Positions 1-5,804 of a stretch of 6,713 nucleotides of DNA are shown here, piece after piece (the stretch's first letter is position 1; each line of letters begins with the position of its first letter). Source of the DNA: Pseudomonadota bacterium (GTDB taxonomy: Bacteria; Pseudomonadota; Alphaproteobacteria; Acetobacterales; Acetobacteraceae); contig JAKAZJ010000109.1 in NCBI GenBank assembly GCA_021826565.1, forward strand, positions 1 to 6,713. Reading direction: 5' to 3'. The notes beneath the pieces are model-generated. The model did not search any database and was not told where the DNA came from. It saw only the letters and a program-made list of their open reading frames with translations. The translations under genes and the position numbers were made by a program.

Positions 1-1
1 G

Positions 2-562
2 ATCAACGCCCTGGATGGGTGGATCTTCGGTTTCACGATCAAGGCGTTTCCCTCGCCATTCCATTCCGCGCATCCGTTGCTGGGGGGCTTTGTCTCGCCC
101 CATGAAATCGGCGAGACCGGGCTGACGGTGGTGGTGCTGACGCTGGTCTGGCTGTTCTTCCGCTTCACGCCGCTGGGGCTGGCGATGCGCGCGGCGGCGC
201 ATAACCCGGTCTCGGCGCGGCTCTGCGGAGTGAATGTCAGCCGGATGCTTGGGCTGGGCTGGGGCCTGGCGGCGGCGATCGGGGCGGCGGCGGGAATCAT
301 GGTCGCCCCGGTGGTGTTCCTGGACCCCAACATGATGTCGGGGATCCTGCTCTATGCGTTCGCCGGCGCGCTGCTCGGCGGCGTGGACAGCCCGTTCGGC
401 GCGGTCATCGGCGGGTTCATCGTCGGCGTGCTGGAGAACATCTTCGGCGCCTATGTCGTGGGCACCGAGCTGAAGCTGACCGTGGCCTTGATCATCATCG
501 TCTCCGTGCTGCTCGTGCGGCCCGCCGGGCTGTTCGGCCGCGCGCTGCAAGTCCGGGTGTAA
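2..562 (+). CDS. livH: LivH-type branched-chain amino acid ABC transporter permease (5'-truncated by window edge)
   Basis: This is the C-terminal 186 residues of an inner-membrane permease of the HAAT family (LivH type). Such a permease pairs with a LivM subunit to import branched-chain amino acids or, in many soil bacteria, amides, urea or aromatic acids. The frame is open from base 2 with no start in view; family members are about 290-300 residues, so roughly 100 are missing. Visible hallmarks are FFRFTPLGLAMRAAAHNP (52-69), the cytoplasmic coupling segment facing the ATPase, followed by ARLCGVNVSRM. Next come a hydrophobic stretch around 83-105, the glycine-rich segment FAGALLGGVDSPFGAVIGGF (120-139) and a last membrane span around 157-172 ending VRPAGLFG, the usual LivH ending. 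A TTG at 77 is not a credible start because the family-like sequence continues upstream of it. The next gene begins 4 nt after the stop. The substrate cannot be read from the permease. Confidence 0.93.
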   Translation: MNALDGWIFGFTIKAFPSPFHSAHPLLGGFVSPHEIGETGLTVVVLTLVWLFFRFTPLGLAMRAAAHNPVSARLCGVNVSRMLGLGWGLAAAIGAAAGIMVAPVVFLDPNMMSGILLYAFAGALLGGVDSPFGAVIGGFIVGVLENIFGAYVVGTELKLTVALIIIVSVLLVRPAGLFGRALQVRV

Positions 563-566
563 TACG

Positions 567-1553
567 ATGCGCGAGTCCCGCTCCGCCCCGACCGCGTTCG
601 GCGGCATCGCTGTCTTCGCGGTGCTGTTCGCGCTCACCTTCATGGCGTCCTCGTATCATCTGTTCCAGTTGACGATGCTGGTGGTGTACGCGGTCGCGGT
701 ACTGGGGATGGTGATCCTGACCGGGTTCGGCGGGCAGATTTCGCTGGGCCAGGGTGCGTTCTTTGCGATCGGCTCGTATGTCACCGCGATCCTGATGGCG
801 AACTACAACTGGCCGTACTGGGCGACCTTGCCGGTGGCGGCGGCGGCGTCGGCGCTGGTGGGATTCCTGGTGGGCTTCCCGGCGCTGCGGCTGGGCGGGC
901 TGTACCTGGCGCTGACCACCTTCGCGCTGGCGGTGGCGGTGCCGCAGGTGCTGAAGGTGGACGCGCTATCGGGGCTGACCGGCGGTGTGCAGGGCCTGAC
1001 CATGGACAAGGCCGAGGCACCGTTTCACCTGCCGCTTACCGGCGATCAATGGATCTATCTGTTCACCCTGCTGGTGGGCGGGGTGATGTTCCTGCTGGCG
1101 TGGAATCTCGGCCGCGGGCGGATCGGGCGGGCGATGATGGCCGTGCGCGAACAATCCACCGCCGCCGAGGCGATGGGCATCAACCTGGCCGGGCTGAAAA
1201 CCCGCACCTTCGCGGTCTCGGCGATGTTCACCGGCGTGGCCGGCGCGCTGAGCTCGATCGCGGTGCAGTTCGTCGCCCCGGACAGTTTCAATTTCTTCCT
1301 CTCGATCACCTTGTTCGTCGGGCTGGTGGTGGGCGGCGTGGACTCGATCCCCGGCGCGCTGTTCGGCGGCGCCTTCATCGAGTTCATACCGAACATCGCC
1401 AACGACATTTCCAAGGCCGCGCCCGGGGCGATCTACGGGGCGATCCTGATCGCGTTCATGTTCGTCATGCCGCGCGGCGTGGGCGGTGCGATCGGCGCGT
1501 TGCTGCGCCGCCGGCGCGCGCGCCCCGCACCGGCACCCGCTCCGGCGGAGTAG
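567..1553 (+). CDS. livM: LivM-type branched-chain amino acid ABC transporter permease
   Basis: This complete 328-residue inner-membrane permease is the partner of the LivH protein just upstream. Several hydrophobic spans are visible (about 11-31, 34-54, 83-103, 110-128, 162-180, 214-234, 243-258 and 286-303). The family signature GFGGQISLGQGAFFAIGSYV lies at 53-72. The coupling segment GRAMMAVREQSTAAEAMGIN at 187-206 is followed by LAGLKTRTFAVSAMFTGVAGAL. The glycine-rich GLVVGGVDSIPGALFGGAF at 252-270 matches the equivalent LivH segment. The C-terminus ends in an arginine run followed by an Ala-Pro tail, probably cytoplasmic and dispensable. The ATG lies 4 nt after the livH stop with only a weak ribosome binding site, which suggests translational coupling. 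The ATPase genes livG and livF, often next in such operons, do not follow here; they and the binding protein may lie upstream of the window. The substrate is unknown. Confidence 0.95.
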   Translation: MRESRSAPTAFGGIAVFAVLFALTFMASSYHLFQLTMLVVYAVAVLGMVILTGFGGQISLGQGAFFAIGSYVTAILMANYNWPYWATLPVAAAASALVGFLVGFPALRLGGLYLALTTFALAVAVPQVLKVDALSGLTGGVQGLTMDKAEAPFHLPLTGDQWIYLFTLLVGGVMFLLAWNLGRGRIGRAMMAVREQSTAAEAMGINLAGLKTRTFAVSAMFTGVAGALSSIAVQFVAPDSFNFFLSITLFVGLVVGGVDSIPGALFGGAFIEFIPNIANDISKAAPGAIYGAILIAFMFVMPRGVGGAIGALLRRRRARPAPAPAPAE

Positions 1554-1608
1554 CCATCGCCGCTTCGCGCGCGCGACCGAGCCGGCCCGGCCGTGGTAGT
1601 CTGCCGCG

Positions 1609-2322
1609 ATGAAGCGCTTCTGGAACGACGCCCGCGCCGCCCCCGACCCCGCCGGGCACGCTATCTTGCTGGATGGCCGCATGCTGCGGCTGCCCGGCGG
1701 CGCGGTGCTGCGTGTCGGCCCCGCCGCGCTCGCCGCCGCCATCGCCGCCGAATGGCAGGCGGCGGGCGGCGCGCGCGGCGGCGAGATGTCGTTCGCCGAC
1801 ACGCCGCTGACCCGCCTGGCCGGCACCGCGCAGGAGCGCATCGCCCCGGATCCCGCGCCGGTCGTGACGGTGCTGGCAAGCTACGGCGCCACCGACCTGC
1901 TGTGCTACCGCGCCGAAACCCCCGCGACGCTGGTCCGCCACCAGCACGCGCACTGGCAACCCTGGCTGGATTGGGCGGCGCTGCATCTGGACGCGAATCT
2001 GCTCACCGGCGCCGGCGTGATCGCGATCGCGCAGCCCGAGGCCAGCCTGACCGCGCTGCGCCGCGCCGTGGCCGCGCTCGATCCGCTGGCGCTGGCCGCG
2101 TTGGGGCTGGCGGTGCCGGCGCTGGGCAGTCTGGTGCTGGGACTGGCGCTGGCGCGGCGGGCGCTGCCGGCGGCGGAGGCGCATCGGCTGGGCGCGCTCG
2201 ACGAACTTTACCAGGTCTCGCTGTGGGGCGAGGACGCGCAGGCCGCCGCGCGCCGCGCCGCCGTCGCCGCCGACATCGCGCTGGCGGGGCGGATGTTCGC
2301 GTTGCTGGATGACGCGCCCTAA
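1609..2322 (+). CDS. ATP12 family F1-ATPase assembly chaperone
   Basis: This 237-residue soluble protein matches the ATP12 chaperone family (PF07542). Its mitochondrial member binds free F1 alpha subunit and helps assemble the ATP synthase; alphaproteobacterial homologues are about this length. Visible family features are KRFWNDA at the N-terminus (2-8), AILLDGRMLRLPGG (18-31), AAAIAAEWQA (42-51), TPLTRLAGTA (65-74), SYGATDLLCYRAE (91-103) and HWQPWLDWA (115-123). The C-terminal LDELYQVSLWGEDAQAAARR (197-216) holds the conserved Glu and WG-E/D pattern. It begins 55 nt after livM on the same strand without an obvious strong ribosome binding site; this gap shows no clear terminator or promoter, so read-through from livHM is possible. 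The start fits the family N-terminus. Its stop TAA overlaps the stop of the convergent DUF3553 gene. The alpha-subunit chaperone role in bacteria is inferred from the mitochondrial homologue. Confidence 0.92.
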   Translation: MKRFWNDARAAPDPAGHAILLDGRMLRLPGGAVLRVGPAALAAAIAAEWQAAGGARGGEMSFADTPLTRLAGTAQERIAPDPAPVVTVLASYGATDLLCYRAETPATLVRHQHAHWQPWLDWAALHLDANLLTGAGVIAIAQPEASLTALRRAVAALDPLALAALGLAVPALGSLVLGLALARRALPAAEAHRLGALDELYQVSLWGEDAQAAARRAAVAADIALAGRMFALLDDAP

Positions 2323-2513
2323 TCCGGGTCCGGGTCGTCGATCCCGATCAGCCCGACCACGGCCGCATTGATCAACACTTTCCCGGCATGGCGAAAATTG
2401 ACCGTCACCCGGTCCCCGATCGCGGATTGTACCTGACCGGGTCCCCAGTCCGGTCTGTCGGGATGGCAGACCCAGTTGCCCGGTTCCATCGGGCCGATCG
2501 GGGGTGGCGGCAT
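2319..2513 (-). CDS. Small DUF3553 domain protein
   Basis: This 64-residue protein resembles the DUF3553 family (PF12073), small proteins common in alphaproteobacteria. The core, EPGNWVCHPDRPDWGPGQVQ (10-29) then GDRVTVNFRHAGKVLIN (33-49), has the pattern of a Tudor/SH3-like beta barrel as in CarD-like domains and the UvrD/PcrA C-terminus: a position-dependent WG-GQV strand, then V-V-F--AGK--I. Such folds often bind RNA polymerase or nucleic acid, but no function is established that I know of, so none is assigned. The chosen ATG has GGAG 6 nt upstream (2520-2523), which favours it over the internal Met-9 (start at 2489) that would give 56 residues. The proline-rich residues 2-8 and acidic DDPDPD tail lie outside the conserved core. 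It is convergent with the ATP12 gene (4-nt overlap) and divergent from the ChpT-like gene. Confidence 0.85.
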   Translation of the reverse strand: MPPPPIGPMEPGNWVCHPDRPDWGPGQVQSAIGDRVTVNFRHAGKVLINAAVVGLIGIDDPDPD

Positions 2514-2547
2514 GGCACACTCCGGGGTTGCGGTGAACGTAGTAAAT

Positions 2548-2576
2548 TTGACCTTCGTCTCAAGTTATGACATTCT
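2548..2576 (+). promoter_or_regulatory. Candidate promoter for the ChpT-like gene
   Basis: The 86-nt gap between two divergent starts (2514-2599) contains a locally AT-richer patch at about 2541-2575, unlike its surroundings. Within it TTGACC (2548-2553) stands 17 nt from CATTCT (2571-2576), a good -35 and a weak -10 for a sigma-70 type factor. Transcription would begin near 2583, leaving a short leader with AGAGGG (2585-2590) as the ribosome binding site. No CtrA box of the TTAA-N7-TTAA form is visible. A promoter for the minus-strand gene must share this gap but I cannot place it. Confidence 0.35.
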
Positions 2577-2599
2577 CTCCTCCCAGAGGGTAAAGACCG

Positions 2600-3232
2600 A
2601 TGCCGTATTCCGTCCAGCTTGCCGAACTGCTCTGCGCCCGGCTGTGCCACGACCTCGGGGGGCCGATCGCCAGCCTGGCCGGCGCCGTGGAACTGGCAAC
2701 CCCGGATGCCACCTACCTTGCCGAAATCGCCGCTGCCAGCACCGAGCTCGGGTTGCGCCTGCGCCTGCTGCGCGCGGCCTTCGGCAGCCGCGGGGTCCAG
2801 CTTGACCTGGCGCGGCTGACCGAGCTGGCGGCCGGCGTCCCGGGGGGGGACCGCGTGGCGCTCGATCTCTCCGGCTTACCGCGCGACATCAATTTTCCCC
2901 CGGCGCTGGGACGGATGTTGGTGAACCTGCTGCTCCTGGCGCCGGAGGCGATGCCGCGCGGCGGCACCCTGGCGCTGCGGCAGGTAGATGACGCTGCGAT
3001 CCTGGCCCAAATCGCCGGCCGGCGCGCGGCCTGGCCGAACGGGTTCGCGGGCTACGTCGCCGATCCGGCCACGGCGCGCGCGGCGCTGGCCGCGCCGCGG
3101 CTGCGGCTGGGCCCGTGGCTGGTGCTGCTCGGCGCGCAGCTCGGGGTGCGCCTGTCGCTTCTGCTGCCGGCCGGCAACGGACGCGGGGCCGGTGCCGCGC
3201 CGCTGCTGCTGCGGGCGACAGCGCCCGGCTGA
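2600..3232 (+). CDS. chpT: ChpT-like histidine phosphotransferase
   Basis: This 210-residue protein resembles the ChpT family (PF10090, histidine phosphotransferase C-terminal domain). In Caulobacter, ChpT relays phosphate from the hybrid kinase CckA to the response regulators CtrA and CpdR, controlling cell cycle, and in many relatives motility. The N-terminal helical hairpin carries LAELLCARLCHDLGGPIASLAGAVELA (7-33), with phospho-accepting His17 followed by Asp, as in the family's R-CHDL--P motif. The second helix is about 40-62. The rest is a degenerate kinase-like ATPase fold, with GRMLVNLLLLAPEAMPRGGTL (104-124) in the N-box position but no ATP-binding glycine boxes. An in-frame TAA at 2591-2593 rules out a longer product, and the ATG has AGAGGG upstream. 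CckA and CtrA are not in the window, so partners are inferred. Its divergent neighbour encodes the DUF3553 protein. Confidence 0.88.
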   Translation: MPYSVQLAELLCARLCHDLGGPIASLAGAVELATPDATYLAEIAAASTELGLRLRLLRAAFGSRGVQLDLARLTELAAGVPGGDRVALDLSGLPRDINFPPALGRMLVNLLLLAPEAMPRGGTLALRQVDDAAILAQIAGRRAAWPNGFAGYVADPATARAALAAPRLRLGPWLVLLGAQLGVRLSLLLPAGNGRGAGAAPLLLRATAPG

Positions 3233-3246
3233 CCCACGGCCGCGCA

Positions 3247-3261
3247 GGATCGGCCCGATCC
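3247..3261. repeat. Perfect 15-nt dyad in the chpT-thiolase gap
   Basis: GGATCGG, one C, then CCGATCC form a perfect inverted repeat with 7-nt arms, 14 nt after the chpT-like stop codon. With a 1-nt spacer it is better suited to binding a dimeric protein on DNA than to forming an RNA hairpin, and no T-run follows it. It could be an operator upstream of the thiolase gene or a chance palindrome in GC-rich DNA. Confidence 0.3.
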
Positions 3262-3315
3262 GGAACCGATGACGGCTCCGCGCGCCGCGCGCCAGACAGA
3301 TTTCGCGACCCCGGA

Positions 3316-3345
3316 TTGCCGGCACCGCATCGGCGACAGTACACT
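3316..3345 (+). promoter_or_regulatory. Candidate promoter for the thiolase gene
   Basis: TTGCCG (3316-3321) and TACACT (3340-3345) match the sigma-70 hexamers at four of six positions each and are 18 nt apart. Transcription would start near 3352, about 45 nt before the thiolase ATG. The rest of the 164-nt gap (3233-3396) contains two dyads (3247-3261 and 3352-3366) and no other gene. The call rests on weak hexamer similarity alone. Confidence 0.3.
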
Positions 3346-3351
3346 CGGTTC

Positions 3352-3366
3352 GGACGCCCCGCGTCC
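3352..3366. repeat. Perfect dyad at the predicted thiolase transcript start
   Basis: GGACGC, three C, then GCGTCC form a perfect inverted repeat with 6-nt arms. It lies directly after the candidate promoter, around the predicted transcription start and 30 nt before the start codon. It could be a repressor site overlapping the start or a small hairpin in the leader mRNA. A chance occurrence is possible at this base composition. Confidence 0.3.
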
Positions 3367-3384
3367 CCACGGGAACACCGGACC

Positions 3385-3390
3385 AGGAGA
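3385..3390 (+). promoter_or_regulatory. Ribosome binding site fixing the thiolase start
   Basis: AGGAGA stands 6 nt before the ATG at 3397, the clearest Shine-Dalgarno of the plus-strand genes. It decides against the open frame that continues upstream of 3397 into the chpT-like gene, because the family N-terminus also begins at this ATG. Confidence 0.75.
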
Positions 3391-3396
3391 GCCGCC

Positions 3397-4599
3397 ATGA
3401 CGGACGCCTTTATCTGCGATTTCGCCCGCAGCCCGATCGGCCGCTACGCTGGCGTGCTGAAAGACGTGCGCGCCGACGATCTCGCCGCGCACCCGATCCG
3501 GGTCCTGAAAGAGCGCCACCCGAATGTCGATTGGGAAGCGCTGGATGATTGCTACATGGGTTGCGCCAATCAGGCCGGGGAAGACAATCGTAACGTCGCC
3601 CGCATGGCCATTCTGCTGGCCGGCCTGCCGACCTCCGTGCCCGGCTCCACCATCAACCGCCTGTGCGGCTCCGGGCTGGACGCGGTCGGCACCGCTGCGC
3701 GCGCCATCCGCGCGGGGGAGATGGAGCTGGTGCTGGCCGGCGGCGTCGAAAGCATGACCCGCGCCCCGTTCGTGATGGGGAAAGCCAACGAAGCCTTCGC
3801 CCGCCAGGCCGAGATCTACGACACCACCATCGGCTGGCGTTTCGTCAACGGCATGATGAAAACCCTGTACGGCACCGACTCGATGCCCGAAACCGGCGAG
3901 AACGTCGCCGAGGAGTTCCAGATCAGCCGCGCCGATCAGGACGCCTTCGCGCTGCGCAGCCAGCAAAAAGCCGCCAGCGCCCAGGCCAGCGGCTTCTTCG
4001 CGCGTGAGATCGCGCCGATCACCCTGAAAACCCGCAAGGGCGAAACCATCGTCGCCACCGACGAGCACCCGCGCCCCGATACCACGATGGACATGCTCGC
4101 GAAGCTGAAGACCCCGTTCCGTAATCCCGGCACGGTGACCGCCGGCAACGCCTCCGGCGTGAATGACGGCGCGGGCATTCTGCTGCTCGCCTCCGAAGCC
4201 GCGGCGAAGCGCCATGGCCTGACGCCGCGCGCGCGGGTGGTTGCCATGGCAACCGCCGGCGTTGCCCCGCGCATCATGGGCATCGGCCCGGCGCCGGCGG
4301 TGCGCAAGCTGCTGGAACGCACCGGAATGCGCCTGTCGGATATCGATATCATCGAACTGAATGAGGCGTTCGCCAGCCAGGGCCTGGCGGTGATGCGCCA
4401 GCTCGGCCTGCCGGATGACGCCGAGCACGTGAACCCGCATGGCGGGGCGATCGCGCTTGGCCATCCGCTGGGGGCCAGCGGGGCGCGGCTGGCGATGACC
4501 GCCGTCAGCGCTTTGGAGGAACGTGGCGCCAAGCGCGCCATCGCCACGATGTGCATCGGCGTCGGTCAGGGAATCGCCGCGTTGATCGAGCTGGTGTAG
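3397..4599 (+). CDS. pcaF: Thiolase, probably 3-oxoadipyl-CoA thiolase (PcaF/PaaJ type)
   Basis: This complete 400-residue cytosolic thiolase has the length usual for acetyl-CoA acyltransferases. Its active site is intact: nucleophile Cys90 in NRLCGSGLDA, NEAF at 322-325, His356 in GGAIALGHPLGASGAR, and Cys386 in MCIGVGQG. Several stretches match the 3-oxoadipyl-CoA thiolase subgroup as I remember it: GCANQAGEDNRNVARMA (55-71), EDTTIGWRF-like YDTTIGWRF (141-149), YGTDSMPETGENVAEE (158-173) and VTAGNASGVNDGA (247-259). That enzyme splits 3-oxoadipyl-CoA into succinyl-CoA and acetyl-CoA at the end of the beta-ketoadipate and phenylacetate pathways. No other pca or paa gene is in the window, so substrate is inferred from similarity. 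A general acetoacetyl-CoA or 3-ketoacyl-CoA thiolase remains possible. It has its own apparent promoter region and converges on the amidohydrolase genes with hairpins between. Confidence 0.9.
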   Translation: MTDAFICDFARSPIGRYAGVLKDVRADDLAAHPIRVLKERHPNVDWEALDDCYMGCANQAGEDNRNVARMAILLAGLPTSVPGSTINRLCGSGLDAVGTAARAIRAGEMELVLAGGVESMTRAPFVMGKANEAFARQAEIYDTTIGWRFVNGMMKTLYGTDSMPETGENVAEEFQISRADQDAFALRSQQKAASAQASGFFAREIAPITLKTRKGETIVATDEHPRPDTTMDMLAKLKTPFRNPGTVTAGNASGVNDGAGILLLASEAAAKRHGLTPRARVVAMATAGVAPRIMGIGPAPAVRKLLERTGMRLSDIDIIELNEAFASQGLAVMRQLGLPDDAEHVNPHGGAIALGHPLGASGARLAMTAVSALEERGAKRAIATMCIGVGQGIAALIELV

Positions 4600-4616
4600 T
4601 CGGCCCGAACGACGCG

Positions 4617-4641
4617 CTCCCCTCCCGCGCCGGGAGGGGAG
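4617..4641. terminator. Strong hairpin between convergent genes, probable bidirectional terminator
   Basis: CTCCCCTCCCG (4617-4627), loop CGC, then its exact complement CGGGAGGGGAG (4631-4641) make an 11-bp perfect stem, 17 nt after the thiolase stop and 41 nt beyond the end of the minus-strand amidohydrolase gene. The position between convergent genes fits a terminator serving both strands. No U-tract follows on either strand, so efficient intrinsic termination is inferred, not shown. Confidence 0.6.
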
Positions 4642-4653
4642 GCATGACGCCGG

Positions 4654-4671
4654 TGCCGGGCTCGCCCGGCA
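4654..4671 (-). terminator. Second hairpin, downstream of the amidohydrolase operon
   Basis: TGCCGGG, loop of four, then CCCGGCA make a 7-bp perfect stem beginning 11 nt after the stop of the minus-strand amidohydrolase gene. It may terminate or protect the 3' end of that transcript, together with the larger hairpin beyond it. There is no T-run on the minus strand. Confidence 0.45.
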
Positions 4672-4682
4672 GGATCAGGCGG

Positions 4683-5804
4683 CTAACCCCCGAATACCGC
4701 CGCCGCGTTATCGCGGAACACCATCCGCTTCTGCGTCTCCGTCATGCGGAACGGCAGGGCATGTGCCGGATCGTCGAAATCCCAGTGCGGGTAGTCGGTG
4801 GCGAACAGGATGCGGTCCCAGCCGATCCACTCCATCGCCTCGGCCAGATGCTCGCGCGGCTCGGGTTCTTCGACCGGCTGGGTGGTGAACCAGATATTGT
4901 TGCGCATATATTCGGACGGCTTGCGTTTCAGCTCGGGCAGTTCGTCGCGCAGCTTGGCGTGGTGGCGGTCCAGCCGCCAGGCGAGCGCGGCGGCCCAGGC
5001 GAAACCGCCCTCGATCAGCACCACTTTCAGGCTCGGCCAGCGGTCGAACACACCCTCCAGGATCAGGCTGGCGACCACCGCCTGCTGCGCCTGCGCGTGG
5101 CCGACCATTTCCTCGATATAGTAGGATCCCCAGCCGGCGGCGGTGATCGGCCAGCCGCCATAGCCGAAGGCGTGGATGCCGACCGGCAGGCCGGCTTCCG
5201 CCGCCGCCGCATAGATCGGCCAGTAGCGCCGCTGCCCCAGCGGCTCGGCGGTGCGGGTCAGCAGCAGCACCTGGGCGAAGTTGCGGTCCCCGGCGCGCAG
5301 TTCAATCTCGCGCGCCGATGCCGGTCCGTCCTCGTACGGCACCACGACCGAGCCTTTCAGCCGGGCGTCGCGTGAGGTCCATTCCGCGATCTGCCACTCA
5401 TTCGTGGCATGGGTGATCGCCGCCGAAAGATCGGGGTTCATCGCCCCCTGCCCCGATGTCAGCGGGTTCAGCAGTCCGAACCCGACATTGTTCGGATCGA
5501 GATGCTGGGCCGCCATGAATTCCAGGCTGGACCCCGGCATGTCGCCCTTCGGCCAGGCATCGCGCCGGCAGGCCTGGGGCTGCGCCTTCGGATAGGCCGG
5601 ACCGCGCTGCCAGGGCTGGCGATAGGTCACCCCGTAGGTCTGCACGTGGTCCTGCCAGCGCTTCGCCAGATACGGATACAGCGTCCGGCTGACCCCACCG
5701 ATCCCGGTGCCGGCCGGCCGCGGATGGATATCGCAATCGGCGATGGCAAGCCGGGTCGAACTCGCGGCCTGCGGGGCGGGTTGTGGGCGGACATCGACGG
5801 TCAT
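4683..5804 (-). CDS. Amidohydrolase family (PF04909) metal-dependent hydrolase or decarboxylase
   Basis: This 373-residue protein belongs to the amidohydrolase-2 TIM-barrel family, which includes aromatic acid decarboxylases (ACMSD and gamma-resorcylate types) and C-O/C-C hydrolases. Metal-ligand candidates are the N-terminal D-I-H (Asp25, His27) in IADCDIHPRP, His211 in GLPVGIHAFGYGG, and Asp337 in RILFATDYPHWDFDDP, the characteristic C-terminal motif. Other barrel strands are GSVVVPYED (151-159), FAQVLLLT (176-183) and LKVVLIEGGFAW (259-270). The ATG at 5804 is preferred over longer starts because GAGGGAG (5813-5819) precedes it and the preceding residues look like translated tail of the upstream gene. 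Its ATG overlaps the TGA of the upstream paralogue (ATGA, 5801-5804), implying translational coupling. The long D-P-N-N-V-G-F--LNPL segment (103-115) also fits this subgroup. Substrate and reaction type cannot be told from sequence. Confidence 0.88.
   Translation of the reverse strand: MTVDVRPQPAPQAASSTRLAIADCDIHPRPAGTGIGGVSRTLYPYLAKRWQDHVQTYGVTYRQPWQRGPAYPKAQPQACRRDAWPKGDMPGSSLEFMAAQHLDPNNVGFGLLNPLTSGQGAMNPDLSAAITHATNEWQIAEWTSRDARLKGSVVVPYEDGPASAREIELRAGDRNFAQVLLLTRTAEPLGQRRYWPIYAAAAEAGLPVGIHAFGYGGWPITAAGWGSYYIEEMVGHAQAQQAVVASLILEGVFDRWPSLKVVLIEGGFAWAAALAWRLDRHHAKLRDELPELKRKPSEYMRNNIWFTTQPVEEPEPREHLAEAMEWIGWDRILFATDYPHWDFDDPAHALPFRMTETQKRMVFRDNAAAVFGG

Noticed and set aside
1554..1608. Short GC dyads (GCCGGCCCGGC type) between livM and the ATP12 gene
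   Set aside because: The arms are only 4 nt, lie in almost pure G/C sequence and have no T-run; they do not support a terminator.
1465..2520. Long minus-strand open frame opposite livM's end and the ATP12 gene
   Set aside because: The translation is low-complexity Arg/Gly/Gln sequence without domain features, and it covers recognised genes on the plus strand.
3115..3396. In-frame N-terminal extension of the thiolase into the chpT-like gene
   Set aside because: The extension is Arg/Ala-rich without thiolase similarity, overlaps another gene, and the ATG at 3397 has a good ribosome binding site and the family N-terminus.
4339..4350. 12-bp palindrome GATATCGATATC inside the thiolase gene
   Set aside because: It encodes the ordinary residues D-I-D-I in a conserved part of the protein and has no intergenic context, so chance from codon choice is enough to explain it.
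3052..4464. Long minus-strand open frame opposite the thiolase gene
   Set aside because: It is an antisense shadow of a gene with an intact thiolase active site. Its protein is rich in Arg, Ala, Gly and His without recognisable domains, as expected from GC-rich complementary frames.
4551..5375. Plus-strand open frame opposite the first amidohydrolase
   Set aside because: It starts inside the end of the thiolase gene and is antisense to a protein with clear PF04909 motifs, so it is a composition-driven shadow.
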